From contig JAURLY010000257.1 in NCBI GenBank assembly GCA_030830945.1, positions 1 to 11,044 of the forward strand: 11,044 nucleotides of DNA, in the 5' to 3' direction. Shown in pieces: positions 1-6,720 of the stretch (within the stretch, counting starts at the first letter, position 1; the number at the start of each line of letters is the position of its first letter). Source of the DNA: Gammaproteobacteria bacterium. Lineage in GTDB: Bacteria > Pseudomonadota > Gammaproteobacteria > Pseudomonadales > GM7GCV1. A program made the position numbers and the translations under genes. The notes under the pieces were generated by a model. It did no database searches. It was not told the DNA's origin and saw nothing but the letters and a program-made list of their open reading frames with translations.

Positions 1-1020
1 AAATAGGGCTTGTCCAGCGAGAACCTGTTCATCCAGTGAGTCTGGTCTTGCGGGAACCGCCAGGTGACTGGAATAAAAGGCTACAAATTCCAGGGTCTCG
101 TCAGAGACTTCTGGATTACCCCCACTAGGTGCGTTTTGGCATTCGGTTTGGTATTCAGTGCAGGGAAGTCCTGGGTTCAGGGAAGTAGTCAGTCCCATAT
201 CACCAAAAAATGCGCCGGCAGCTTGCTGTTCAACTGTAGGCTTACCCGCTTTCCAGCCATATCGGCCAAGAGTAAGCGAGTTTGTTCTCTGATCCCAAAC
301 CTCATTAGGGCGGCCGGAGATGCCGTCATTGTTTGCATCATTGGGGTCCGCGTTGGCACGGATTTGGTCTTCAGGAATCGCTTCCAGTAATCCCAGGCCG
401 ATCATCGAGGGGGCCACGCGTGGGCTGTACATAAAGTCCGGGTGTAGCTCACCGCTGGCCAAATCCACGAATTCCAGACGCGGTTTTCTTAATTCAACAG
501 TCGAGCCATCTACCATTGGCATAACCACATTGTCCCAGTGCCAAATTATGCGCATTTCCGGAGTGATTCCCTGGATTGCAAAATCCTGGGCTTGATCCCC
601 GTACGTTGGCTCTGCAATCACGGCCTCGTGAATTTGTCTGGGGCGATCTTCGGTTGCGGGAATGCTCAGGCGAACCAGAGTGGAAACCAGATTGCTCTGA
701 CCTTCCTCCGGAGGGTGACCTCGTCCGTCCTTGATATGGCAACCTTGGCAGCTATTGGTATTAAACATGGGGCCAAGGCCGTCGCGTGCATCTGTGGTGG
801 CCGGGGCGGACACCCAGGGGTTGCGAAAGAAACTGTTCCCGACACTGAAATTAAGCCGCCCATCAAAAGACAGGTTGGCCGCGGGTTGGGAGAATGCATT
901 CGATCCTTGAGTCGAGGTGGTCGTTTCGCCTCCCGGTAAACTGGGGTCAGCCAGTGAAAATCCAGAAAGAAGGCCTAATCCAATCGTTAGGCAGGCAAAT
1001 AAAATTTTAAACTGCTTCAT
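1..1020 (-). CDS. Di-heme oxidoreductase (DUF1111 / thiol oxidoreductase family), 3' end cut by window edge
   Basis: The reading frame is open for 340 codons from ATG at 1020 to the window edge, with no stop, so the C-terminus lies outside. Residues 1-24 form a Sec signal peptide (positive start, then a hydrophobic core ending FSLA), placing the protein in the periplasm. A c-type heme motif CQGCH lies at residues 91-95, preceded by GLGPMFNTNS and followed by KDGRG; this block is typical of the di-heme oxidoreductase family (PF06537). The family carries a second CxxCH near the C-terminus. The last visible residues, AGQALF, resemble the run-in to that site, so it probably falls just beyond the edge. 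The start codon overlaps the upstream imelysin stop by one base (TAATG), implying translational coupling. The family is commonly found beside imelysin genes in iron-regulated loci. The true substrate is unknown; the thiol oxidoreductase and peroxidase labels are historical. Family assignment is firm. Confidence 0.9.
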   Translation of the reverse strand, partial: MKQFKILFACLTIGLGLLSGFSLADPSLPGGETTTSTQGSNAFSQPAANLSFDGRLNFSVGNSFFRNPWVSAPATTDARDGLGPMFNTNSCQGCHIKDGRGHPPEEGQSNLVSTLVRLSIPATEDRPRQIHEAVIAEPTYGDQAQDFAIQGITPEMRIIWHWDNVVMPMVDGSTVELRKPRLEFVDLASGELHPDFMYSPRVAPSMIGLGLLEAIPEDQIRANADPNDANNDGISGRPNEVWDQRTNSLTLGRYGWKAGKPTVEQQAAGAFFGDMGLTTSLNPGLPCTEYQTECQNAPSGGNPEVSDETLEFVAFYSSHLAVPARPDSLDEQVLAGQALF

Positions 1021-2279
1021 TAAAAATCATGGCCTGCATTGTCGGGGTTAAGAGAGCCCAATTGCATGGCATTGGCCAGCAGTTCCAGATTGCGAGTCTG
1101 CTCGGTAAGCGCGTTTATAGAGGCATTAATAAGTTGGCTTCCATTGCTATTCCCTGGTGCTATAAGTTGATCAAAAGCAACTCCGGATTCGGCGCTCTCG
1201 ACTATTTGGCTAATATGGGAGAGGGCCTGATTAAAACTTTCGTCCAAATTTGACGCTAATTGTCCGTCGTGGCTTTCGGCCCAGGAGAGAAGTGATGGCC
1301 CGATCAGGGTTTGTCCGTCAATTGCCACATAGTGGCCTCTTAAAACGTTATCTATACCCTTGGCATTGTAGTAAAGGGTAGCGTGCGTATTGTCGGAAAA
1401 GCAGTCATGCTCATCTTCAGTAGAATTGGCGAATAGCGCCACTTTCATTCGCTCGCCCGCCAGTTCCCCCAGCGACAAACTACCCATTCCATAAAGAATT
1501 CGACGCAACTGTTCGTTGGAATTAAAACTCAGGAACTCGGTAGCATATGAATCGGGCTCCTCGGTATTCCATACATCTACTATGTAATTCAGATCGGAAA
1601 TCAATAGTTCCGTGACAGCAAAAAGATACTCTGCGCGACGTGCACAGTTTCCATTTGTACAGGTTTCATCTTGTGCATAGTCTGTCGCAGGCCTTTCTCC
1701 GGCTCCTGGCTGGGTGCCATTGAGGTCTTGTCCCCACAGCAGGAATTCGATGGCATGCCATCCGGTTGCGACGTTGGCCTCAGTGCCGCCGAGCTCATTG
1801 AGGCTCGCTAAAAGTGCTGGTGTCAGTTCTGACAAATTGAGATTGTTTGGTCCCCAGCGTAACTCTTCAGAAGCAACAATATTTGCTTGACCTACAGGGT
1901 TGCCGAGCTCGTAAAAGTAATTATCGTCATCGACATAATCGATAAAACCTTCATCAAGTGGCCAGGCATTTACCTGAACTTCCCATTCATCGACAACTGG
2001 ATGCGCAAAGCGGAAAGTTTCCGTTTGACTGTAGACAGCGCGAGCATTTCGCCAGGCAGATTTGGCATTCGCGAGATTCGCCTCATTGGGGTTTTCAGTA
2101 AATATTTGAATTTGGTCAAACATTTCCTTGGCTAAGTTTAGGCTGTCTGAATAATTTTGGTGGGCAATGGCAACATAGGTTTCGGCAATATTGTCGAAGT
2201 TTTGGGCAGATGTATTTAGGCTAAAAGTCAGCACCAAAGAGGAGGCTGCAATTTTGGCAGCGCGAAGCAGATTAGGCAT
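1020..2279 (-). CDS. Imelysin-like periplasmic protein (peptidase M75 / IrpA-type, iron-regulated)
   Basis: With ATG at 2279 the protein has 419 residues. Residues 1-25 are a Sec signal peptide ending NTSA-Q. The imelysin hallmark GWHAIEFLLWGQD lies at about residues 173-185, with H175 and E178 forming the HxxE motif. A second family block, EHDCFSDNTH, lies at about 290-299. Imelysin proteins sit in the periplasm or outer membrane and are tied to iron uptake; peptidase activity is reported for some members but is not general. The frame extends upstream to a TTG at 2342. I reject that start because the added 21 residues would hide the signal peptide and lie on DNA that looks like a promoter with a Fur box. 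No clear Shine-Dalgarno sequence precedes 2279. The gene overlaps the downstream di-heme oxidoreductase gene by one base. In related genomes a second imelysin gene and a DUF1513 gene often follow, which would lie left of this window. Confidence 0.9.
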   Translation of the reverse strand: MPNLLRAAKIAASSLVLTFSLNTSAQNFDNIAETYVAIAHQNYSDSLNLAKEMFDQIQIFTENPNEANLANAKSAWRNARAVYSQTETFRFAHPVVDEWEVQVNAWPLDEGFIDYVDDDNYFYELGNPVGQANIVASEELRWGPNNLNLSELTPALLASLNELGGTEANVATGWHAIEFLLWGQDLNGTQPGAGERPATDYAQDETCTNGNCARRAEYLFAVTELLISDLNYIVDVWNTEEPDSYATEFLSFNSNEQLRRILYGMGSLSLGELAGERMKVALFANSTEDEHDCFSDNTHATLYYNAKGIDNVLRGHYVAIDGQTLIGPSLLSWAESHDGQLASNLDESFNQALSHISQIVESAESGVAFDQLIAPGNSNGSQLINASINALTEQTRNLELLANAMQLGSLNPDNAGHDF

Positions 2280-2313
2280 AAATTTAAAAAGCTTATTAAT
2301 AGGAAAGGAATTG

Positions 2314-2342
2314 CTAATAAGAAATATTATCATTATTAACAA
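2314..2342 (-). promoter_or_regulatory. Candidate sigma-70 promoter for the imelysin operon
   Basis: On the minus strand, a TTGTTA hexamer (2342-2337) and a TATTAG hexamer (2319-2314) are 17 bases apart, each matching four of six consensus bases. Transcription would start near 2307, about 28 bases before the ATG at 2279. The spacer is filled by a Fur-box-like sequence, the usual layout for iron-repressed promoters. The hexamers are imperfect and read by eye, so the assignment is tentative. Confidence 0.45.
2319..2337 (-). promoter_or_regulatory. Fur-box-like operator upstream of imelysin gene
   Basis: The minus strand reads AATAATGATAATATTTCTT. Against the classic 19-base Fur consensus GATAATGATAATCATTATC it matches 14 positions, including an unbroken run of 11 (ATAATGATAAT). 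It lies 40 bases upstream of the imelysin ATG and between the candidate -35 and -10 hexamers, so bound Fur-Fe(II) would block the promoter. Iron control is well known for imelysin/IrpA genes, which raises confidence. The region is A/T-rich, so a chance partial match remains possible. Confidence 0.65.
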
Positions 2343-2352
2343 AAAACTGTAA

Positions 2353-4062
2353 TTAAAATAGGCCTCTCATTATTTCTTTGCTAAGTATTTGGGGAAGAAC
2401 TTTTGCTTGGCTACTATTGGCCGGGAAATATAAATACAAAGGAATGCCAACGCGTTGATATCGATCAAGGAGTGCTGAGATATCAGGGTTTTCCTGGGTC
2501 CAGTCTGCGACCAGATAAATAACCTCGTTCTGTTCAAACAAGGCTTCCATTTCCTCTGTATGAAGAACTCGTCGCTCGTTGAATTTACACGTAATACACC
2601 AATCCGCCGTGACATCGAGAAATACGGGTTGGTCATTGCCAATAAGTGAGTCCAGAACAGCAAGATTAAATTGTTCGCTTTGGGCAATTGTTTTTGGCTG
2701 ATTTGATGCCAGAAAGAAGAGAGCCAGGGCAAAGCCCAAGACAACAGGTCTGGCCAACCTTGCCGATTTTCCAATGCTTGCAGTCTTGAAAACAATACCG
2801 GCAGCAAGGCAGGCCAATGAAGTTAACGCCATGATAAGCCCTGCCGAAGTAATCTGGGCAGAAAGCACCCAAAGCAGCCATAGCGCCGTTAGATACAGGG
2901 GCCAAGCCAAAATTTGGCGAATTCTAACCATCCAGCTGCCTGGTCTGGGTAAAAGCCTGGTCAGCGCGGGGACCAAATAAAAAGCTACGAGCGGGGCGGC
3001 CATCCCAAGGCCAAGACCGGCAAATACCAGTAGTGAGACAATTGCCGGCTGTGTGATTGCATAACCCATGGCTGCGGCCATAAAAGGCGCAGAGCAAGGA
3101 CTGGCAACCACCATGGCCAGAACCCCGGTAAAAAAGGATTGAAAGGATTTTCCTCCTTTCTCGGTGAGGTGTTGGCCCATGCCGGCTAACCCGGCACCCA
3201 TTTCCAATCGACCCGAAAAGCTAAAGCCGATGACCAAAAAAAGCGCTGCGAGCCCAAGGACTACGATGGGGGATTGTAGCTGGAAGCCCCAGCCTAACTG
3301 GGCTCCTGCTCCGCGTATGGTGATAAGTATGGCGGCAATCCCGAGCACAGTTGTTAATATCCCGGCGGTATAAGACAGGGCTTCTCGTGAGCGTTCGACT
3401 GCAGACTCTGATGCGGTAGAGATTTTTAATGCTTTTATGGCAAGTACCGGAAAAACGCAGGGCATCAGGTTGAGGATAAGGCCTCCCAGAAACGCCCAAA
3501 TGACCGCCACCCATAAGCTGTTCACAGGGTTTTGTATTTGGTTTCCGGCTTCTTGGGTAATGTCAATTGACGGAGGAGATTCAAGATAGACGGCAGATTG
3601 GTTAGCTGTATCCACTTGAAACCAGAAATCCGTAGGCGGGTAGCATAGACCCGCATCGGCACATCCCTGGGCTTCCACGCGAAGGTATCCAGTACCATTG
3701 ATATCGGGAAGCCGCATTTCTGTTGCTTCCCGGTAAACCGTCATTGGTTTGCCGTAAAATTCATCATCGATAATGATGCCTTCTTCAAAAATCGCTTCGT
3801 CAAATTGGATTTCATCACTAAAGAAGAAGGTTCTATCCCGGTAGAGGTAGTGCTCCGGTGTAATTTGCCAGAGGATGACAAGTTCGTTACCTTCGAAGAA
3901 AGCTGTAGGCCGATAAACTTCCCGCACAGGGAGAAAACCTTGCGAGGAGCCCGTGCTAAAGGTTAGGCCAGATGGGTTAAAGTCCTGAGAATAGCCCGGT
4001 AAAGAAAGGCTTAGCAGAAATAGTAACCCCAGAAAAAAACGGTAAGCAGGCGTGAATTTCAT
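2353..4062 (-). CDS. dsbD: DsbD/ScsB-family thiol:disulfide interchange protein
   Basis: This 569-residue protein carries electrons from cytoplasmic thioredoxin across the inner membrane to periplasmic thiol proteins. Residues 1-26 are a signal peptide. A periplasmic alpha domain holds the pair C134/C140 in GCADAGLCYPP. The multi-pass beta domain (about 183-455) has C202 in LMPCVFP and C323 in ASPCSAPF. The C-terminal thioredoxin-like gamma domain has the CxxC pair C489/C492 in ADWCITCK and a cis-proline motif GIP at 539-541. All six redox cysteines are therefore present and the length is normal for DsbD (about 565). The beta and gamma domains (LGWGFQLQSP, LLPRPGSW, DVTADWCITCK, VADWTQ, GIPLYLYF) read more like the ScsB branch, linked to copper tolerance, than enterobacterial DsbD. 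The short alpha domain is DsbD-like. It is divergent from a copper chaperone gene. The exact subfamily is uncertain; the role as a transmembrane disulfide reductase is secure. Confidence 0.9.
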   Translation of the reverse strand: MKFTPAYRFFLGLLFLLSLSLPGYSQDFNPSGLTFSTGSSQGFLPVREVYRPTAFFEGNELVILWQITPEHYLYRDRTFFFSDEIQFDEAIFEEGIIIDDEFYGKPMTVYREATEMRLPDINGTGYLRVEAQGCADAGLCYPPTDFWFQVDTANQSAVYLESPPSIDITQEAGNQIQNPVNSLWVAVIWAFLGGLILNLMPCVFPVLAIKALKISTASESAVERSREALSYTAGILTTVLGIAAILITIRGAGAQLGWGFQLQSPIVVLGLAALFLVIGFSFSGRLEMGAGLAGMGQHLTEKGGKSFQSFFTGVLAMVVASPCSAPFMAAAMGYAITQPAIVSLLVFAGLGLGMAAPLVAFYLVPALTRLLPRPGSWMVRIRQILAWPLYLTALWLLWVLSAQITSAGLIMALTSLACLAAGIVFKTASIGKSARLARPVVLGFALALFFLASNQPKTIAQSEQFNLAVLDSLIGNDQPVFLDVTADWCITCKFNERRVLHTEEMEALFEQNEVIYLVADWTQENPDISALLDRYQRVGIPLYLYFPANSSQAKVLPQILSKEIMRGLF

Positions 4063-4089
4063 GGTTTACAGTATTGAAGTTGCGGCAGC

Positions 4090-4095
4090 ATTATA
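4090..4095 (-). promoter_or_regulatory. Candidate -10 element for the disulfide reductase gene
   Basis: A perfect TATAAT on the minus strand lies 27 bases upstream of the ATG at 4062. No convincing -35 hexamer is found at 16-18 bases spacing, so the promoter may be weak or need an activator. No obvious Shine-Dalgarno sequence lies between it and the start codon. Confidence 0.35.
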
Positions 4096-4161
4096 GGAGA
4101 AACAGATATTTCACACTCGTTTAATCTCTGTAAGATTCAACCGCGTATACTCAAGTCGATT

Positions 4162-4167
4162 TATAAT
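4162..4167 (+). promoter_or_regulatory. Candidate -10 element for the copper chaperone gene
   Basis: A perfect TATAAT overlaps the first in-frame ATG (4166) of the copper chaperone frame. If used, transcription starts near 4174, downstream of that ATG, which leaves the second in-frame ATG (4196) as the start. The -35 region is poor; TTCAAC at 4136-4141 is too far for normal spacing. A further near-consensus hexamer TATACT lies at 4146-4151. Confidence 0.35.
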
Positions 4168-4195
4168 GAATTTCTATTTTAGACACCGCGTATTA

Positions 4196-4651
4196 ATGAA
4201 TATTAAATTCCCCACTTTTTTTACCCTTTTCCTTATTGCAACATCGTTGCAGGCGCAGACAGAGATTCACAGCCTTCGTGTGGTCGCACCCATTCCGGGG
4301 CAGGACATATCGGCCGCTTATTTTTTATTAAAAAATGATGCTCCTTCATCGGTAGAGCTGATCTCAGTAGAAAGTGAACATGCGGAAGCAATACAGATAC
4401 ACACCAATCAAATGAGTAATGGAATGATGCGAATGGTGCAGTTGGAAACCCTGCCTGTAGAGGCAGGAGGACAGGTTGAATTTAAACGCGGAGGACTGCA
4501 TTTAATGGTGTTTTCCCCGGATCGGCAGGCACTGGATTCCGGCGCTTTTAGTATGACCTTTCATTTTTCTGATGGTAGTTCTGTAGATGCAGAAGCAACT
4601 GTCGAGCAGTTGATGCCTGAGTCGGAACCGATGAATCATCACCATCATTAA
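4196..4651 (+). CDS. PCu(A)C-family periplasmic copper chaperone
   Basis: From ATG 4196 the protein has 151 residues. The signal peptide MNIKFPTFFTLFLIATSLQA begins exactly here, so I prefer this start over the in-frame ATG at 4166, which would add ten polar residues and coincides with a TATAAT box. The copper-site pattern of the PCu(A)C family (PF04314) is exact: H69, ten residues, M80, twenty-one residues, H102-x-M104 in GGLHLM. These proteins bind Cu(I) in the periplasm and help deliver it to the CuA or CuB centres of cytochrome oxidases. The C-terminus ends MNHHHH, a natural four-histidine tail that could add a second metal site. The gene diverges from the DsbD/ScsB-like reductase and is followed 15 bases later by a DUF2333 gene, probably on the same transcript. 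There is no clear Shine-Dalgarno sequence before either ATG. Confidence 0.9.
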   Translation: MNIKFPTFFTLFLIATSLQAQTEIHSLRVVAPIPGQDISAAYFLLKNDAPSSVELISVESEHAEAIQIHTNQMSNGMMRMVQLETLPVEAGGQVEFKRGGLHLMVFSPDRQALDSGAFSMTFHFSDGSSVDAEATVEQLMPESEPMNHHHH

Positions 4652-4654
4652 TTC

Positions 4655-4660
4655 AGGGAG
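4655..4660 (+). promoter_or_regulatory. Ribosome binding site of the DUF2333 gene
   Basis: AGGGAG ends six bases before the ATG at 4667, a good Shine-Dalgarno placement. It lies within the 15-base gap after the copper chaperone stop, supporting reinitiation on a shared transcript. Confidence 0.7.
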
Positions 4661-4666
4661 ATTTAG

Positions 4667-5719
4667 ATGAGTCTATCCATTGATTGGAGTCGAATAAAAC
4701 CAGGCAGTCTCAAGTCAGGAGAGCTAGGGTTGGATGGTCACAAACGTGGACTATGGAAAGCAGTGATTTCGATATTGATTCTTGGGTTACTGGTCATTCT
4801 TGGGTTGGGTATTTGGTGGAGCCAGGAACCTGATTCGAATGAGGCCAGATTAAGGGCTATTGAGCTATCCGGCGGACAGAATGCCAGGGTAGGAACTATG
4901 ACCACAGCATCTGTGATCGTAGTGTTAGAGACATTGTTAGAAAAGCCCGGTGGCTTACTCAGTAACGACATTGCTCCTCCGGGTATCTATCTCGATAACA
5001 TGCCTCACTGGGAACAGGGTGTTATTGTGCAGGTGCGTGACTTATCCAAGGCCATGCGCGATGGTTTCAGTCGTTCCCAGAGTCAATCCCAGGAAGATAC
5101 TGCACTGGCCCAGGCAGAACCCAATTTTAACTTTGGTCTTGAGAGCTGGATTTTTCCTTCTTCTGAAAGTGAATATGAATCCGGTATAGAACAAATGCAG
5201 GATTATCTTGAGCGCCTACAAGATAGCGAGCAGTACAACGCCCAGTTTTATGCGCGTGCAGATAATCTTGAGCGATGGTTGATCACTGTTGAAAATCGCT
5301 TGGGTAGCCTGTCCCAACGTCTAAGCGCCAGTGTAGGGCAGCGTCGATTGAACACGGATTTGGCGGGTGATACCCAGGCTTTACAGTCAACGCCATCCCC
5401 TAACGAGATGATGGTAAAAACTCCCTGGCTGGAAATTGATGATGTTTTTTACGAGGCCCGCGGTTCCACCTGGGCCATGATTCAATTTTTGCGTGCTGTT
5501 GAGACTGATTTTGCGCCGGTGCTACAGAATAAAAATGCTGAGGTGAGTCTGCAGCAAATTATTCGCGAATTGGAGGCAACTCAGGCATCGACATTTCCAG
5601 TGGTTCTCAATGGCGGAGGCTTTGGTTTGTTTGCCAACCATTCCCTGGTTATGGCGTCTTATATTTCCCGGGCACACGCTGCAATTATTGACCAGCGAGA
5701 GTTGCTGAATAACGGTTAA
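4667..5719 (+). CDS. DUF2333 family inner-membrane protein
   Basis: This 350-residue protein has a short cytoplasmic N-terminus (about 1-29), one transmembrane segment (about 30-50) and a large, probably periplasmic, C-terminal region. I recognise DUF2333 from the run after the membrane: a VLETLLEKPGG-like segment, then LSNDIAPPGIYLDNMPHWEQ (99-118), the SRSQSQSQED serine/glutamine patch (135-144), FYARADNLERW (194-204) and LGSLSQRLSASVG (212-224). The length is normal for the family, which is confined mainly to gammaproteobacteria and has no established function. The start is supported by an AGGGAG ribosome site six bases upstream. The gene follows the copper chaperone by 15 bases, and its stop overlaps by four bases the stop of the convergent kinase gene. 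No catalytic motif is apparent. A link to copper handling is suggested only by the adjacency. Confidence 0.85.
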   Translation: MSLSIDWSRIKPGSLKSGELGLDGHKRGLWKAVISILILGLLVILGLGIWWSQEPDSNEARLRAIELSGGQNARVGTMTTASVIVVLETLLEKPGGLLSNDIAPPGIYLDNMPHWEQGVIVQVRDLSKAMRDGFSRSQSQSQEDTALAQAEPNFNFGLESWIFPSSESEYESGIEQMQDYLERLQDSEQYNAQFYARADNLERWLITVENRLGSLSQRLSASVGQRRLNTDLAGDTQALQSTPSPNEMMVKTPWLEIDDVFYEARGSTWAMIQFLRAVETDFAPVLQNKNAEVSLQQIIRELEATQASTFPVVLNGGGFGLFANHSLVMASYISRAHAAIIDQRELLNNG

Positions 5720-6705
5720 AAGCTGGTCTTAAGATTTTGATAGCCGTCCAGTGCTAATCGAGGTCCCATTTGGCTGACAACCATGGCAGCCCCTTTGCAT
5801 GCGAGTGAGCCAGCCTCAGCAAAGGACTTTCCTAGGCATAAAGCTGCCAGAAAAGTGCCGGCAAACATATCGCCAGCACCATTGGTGTCGACTGCTTTTA
5901 TCTTGGGTGTGGTCACCTCGGTATAATCAGAACCATCGAACAGCAAGGCGCCTTGTGACCCTCGAGTAATTGCAAAAGCCTTCGCGTCCTGTTTCAGTGC
6001 CTCGGCCGCAGCATCCAAAGCTTCACACCCGGTCCACTTTATTGCTTCAGCTTCATTGCAAAAGATCATGTCGATTTTATCTCCAAGCATTTCTTTAAGC
6101 TGGGGTTTAAAAAATTCCACTATCCCGGGGTCAGAGAGACTCATGCTGATTTTGGTGTTTGTTTTTTGTGCCTGCCCGCGCATTTTTATTGCTGCAGCCT
6201 TGCCTGTTTCGGACGTTGCCAGATAGCCCTCTATGTATAGATAAGATGCATCAGGAAATATCTCGTCATGTATATTTTCCGGTCCTAGTTCCGCACTTAT
6301 TGCCAAAGAGGTATTCATTGTTCGTTCAGCATCAGGAGTGACCAGAACCAGGCATTTTCCAGTAGTGCCGGCCAGTTTCTGGGCATGCGTGTTATAGGCT
6401 ACACCGGCCCTGACAAGGTCATCCAGGAAAAAATTGCCGTCTTCATCGTCTGCTACCCTGCAAGTCATATGCACATTGCAGCCAAGTTGGCTGGCTGCAA
6501 TCATGGAATTCGCTGCAGAGCCTCCGCAGGCGCGGTGAGCGCTATCAATATGTTCGCGCAGGTAGCGAATATAGCGACCTTGTTGATTCTCATCACAGAG
6601 TGTCATCAGGCCCTTTGGAATTTTGAGATTGGTCAGGTCATCATCACTAACACGCAATTCGGTATCTACCAGGGCCGCGCCTATGCCCAGAATTTGGTAT
6701 GCCAT
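5716..6705 (-). CDS. PfkB-family sugar/nucleoside kinase (adenosine kinase-like)
   Basis: This 329-residue cytoplasmic protein is a complete ribokinase-fold kinase. The N-terminal PfkB signature GGSAANSMIAASQLG lies at 61-75, the Mg/phosphate motif NEAEA at 217-221, and the C-terminal signature DTNGAGDMFAGTF at 273-285, with D279 as the expected catalytic base and GAG forming the anion hole. Such enzymes phosphorylate the 5' hydroxyl of sugars or nucleosides using ATP. The protein resembles bacterial proteins annotated as adenosine kinase, but the substrate cannot be read from sequence alone; ribokinase- or inosine/guanosine kinase-like specificity remains possible. It starts 15 bases after the hemL stop, so it is very likely cotranscribed with hemJ and hemL. 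Only a weak CTGGAT-like ribosome site is seen. Its stop overlaps that of the convergent DUF2333 gene by four bases, leaving no room for a separate terminator. Confidence 0.88.
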   Translation of the reverse strand: MAYQILGIGAALVDTELRVSDDDLTNLKIPKGLMTLCDENQQGRYIRYLREHIDSAHRACGGSAANSMIAASQLGCNVHMTCRVADDEDGNFFLDDLVRAGVAYNTHAQKLAGTTGKCLVLVTPDAERTMNTSLAISAELGPENIHDEIFPDASYLYIEGYLATSETGKAAAIKMRGQAQKTNTKISMSLSDPGIVEFFKPQLKEMLGDKIDMIFCNEAEAIKWTGCEALDAAAEALKQDAKAFAITRGSQGALLFDGSDYTEVTTPKIKAVDTNGAGDMFAGTFLAALCLGKSFAEAGSLACKGAAMVVSQMGPRLALDGYQNLKTSF

Positions 6706-6720
6706 AGTTATCCAGCAGTT

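Noticed and set aside
64..939. Several open frames on both strands within the first kilobase
   Set aside because: They are shadows of the di-heme oxidoreductase frame, which is continuous on the minus strand from 1020 to the window edge with a signal peptide and CxxCH motif; the others have no recognisable domains.
2280..2342. N-terminal extension of the imelysin frame from TTG 2342
   Set aside because: It covers the promoter and Fur-like sequence and would bury a good signal peptide that starts at ATG 2279.
4155..4201. Duplicate TAATGAAT 30 bases apart around the copper chaperone start
   Set aside because: An eight-base A/T-rich repeat is expected by chance and has no flanking symmetry.
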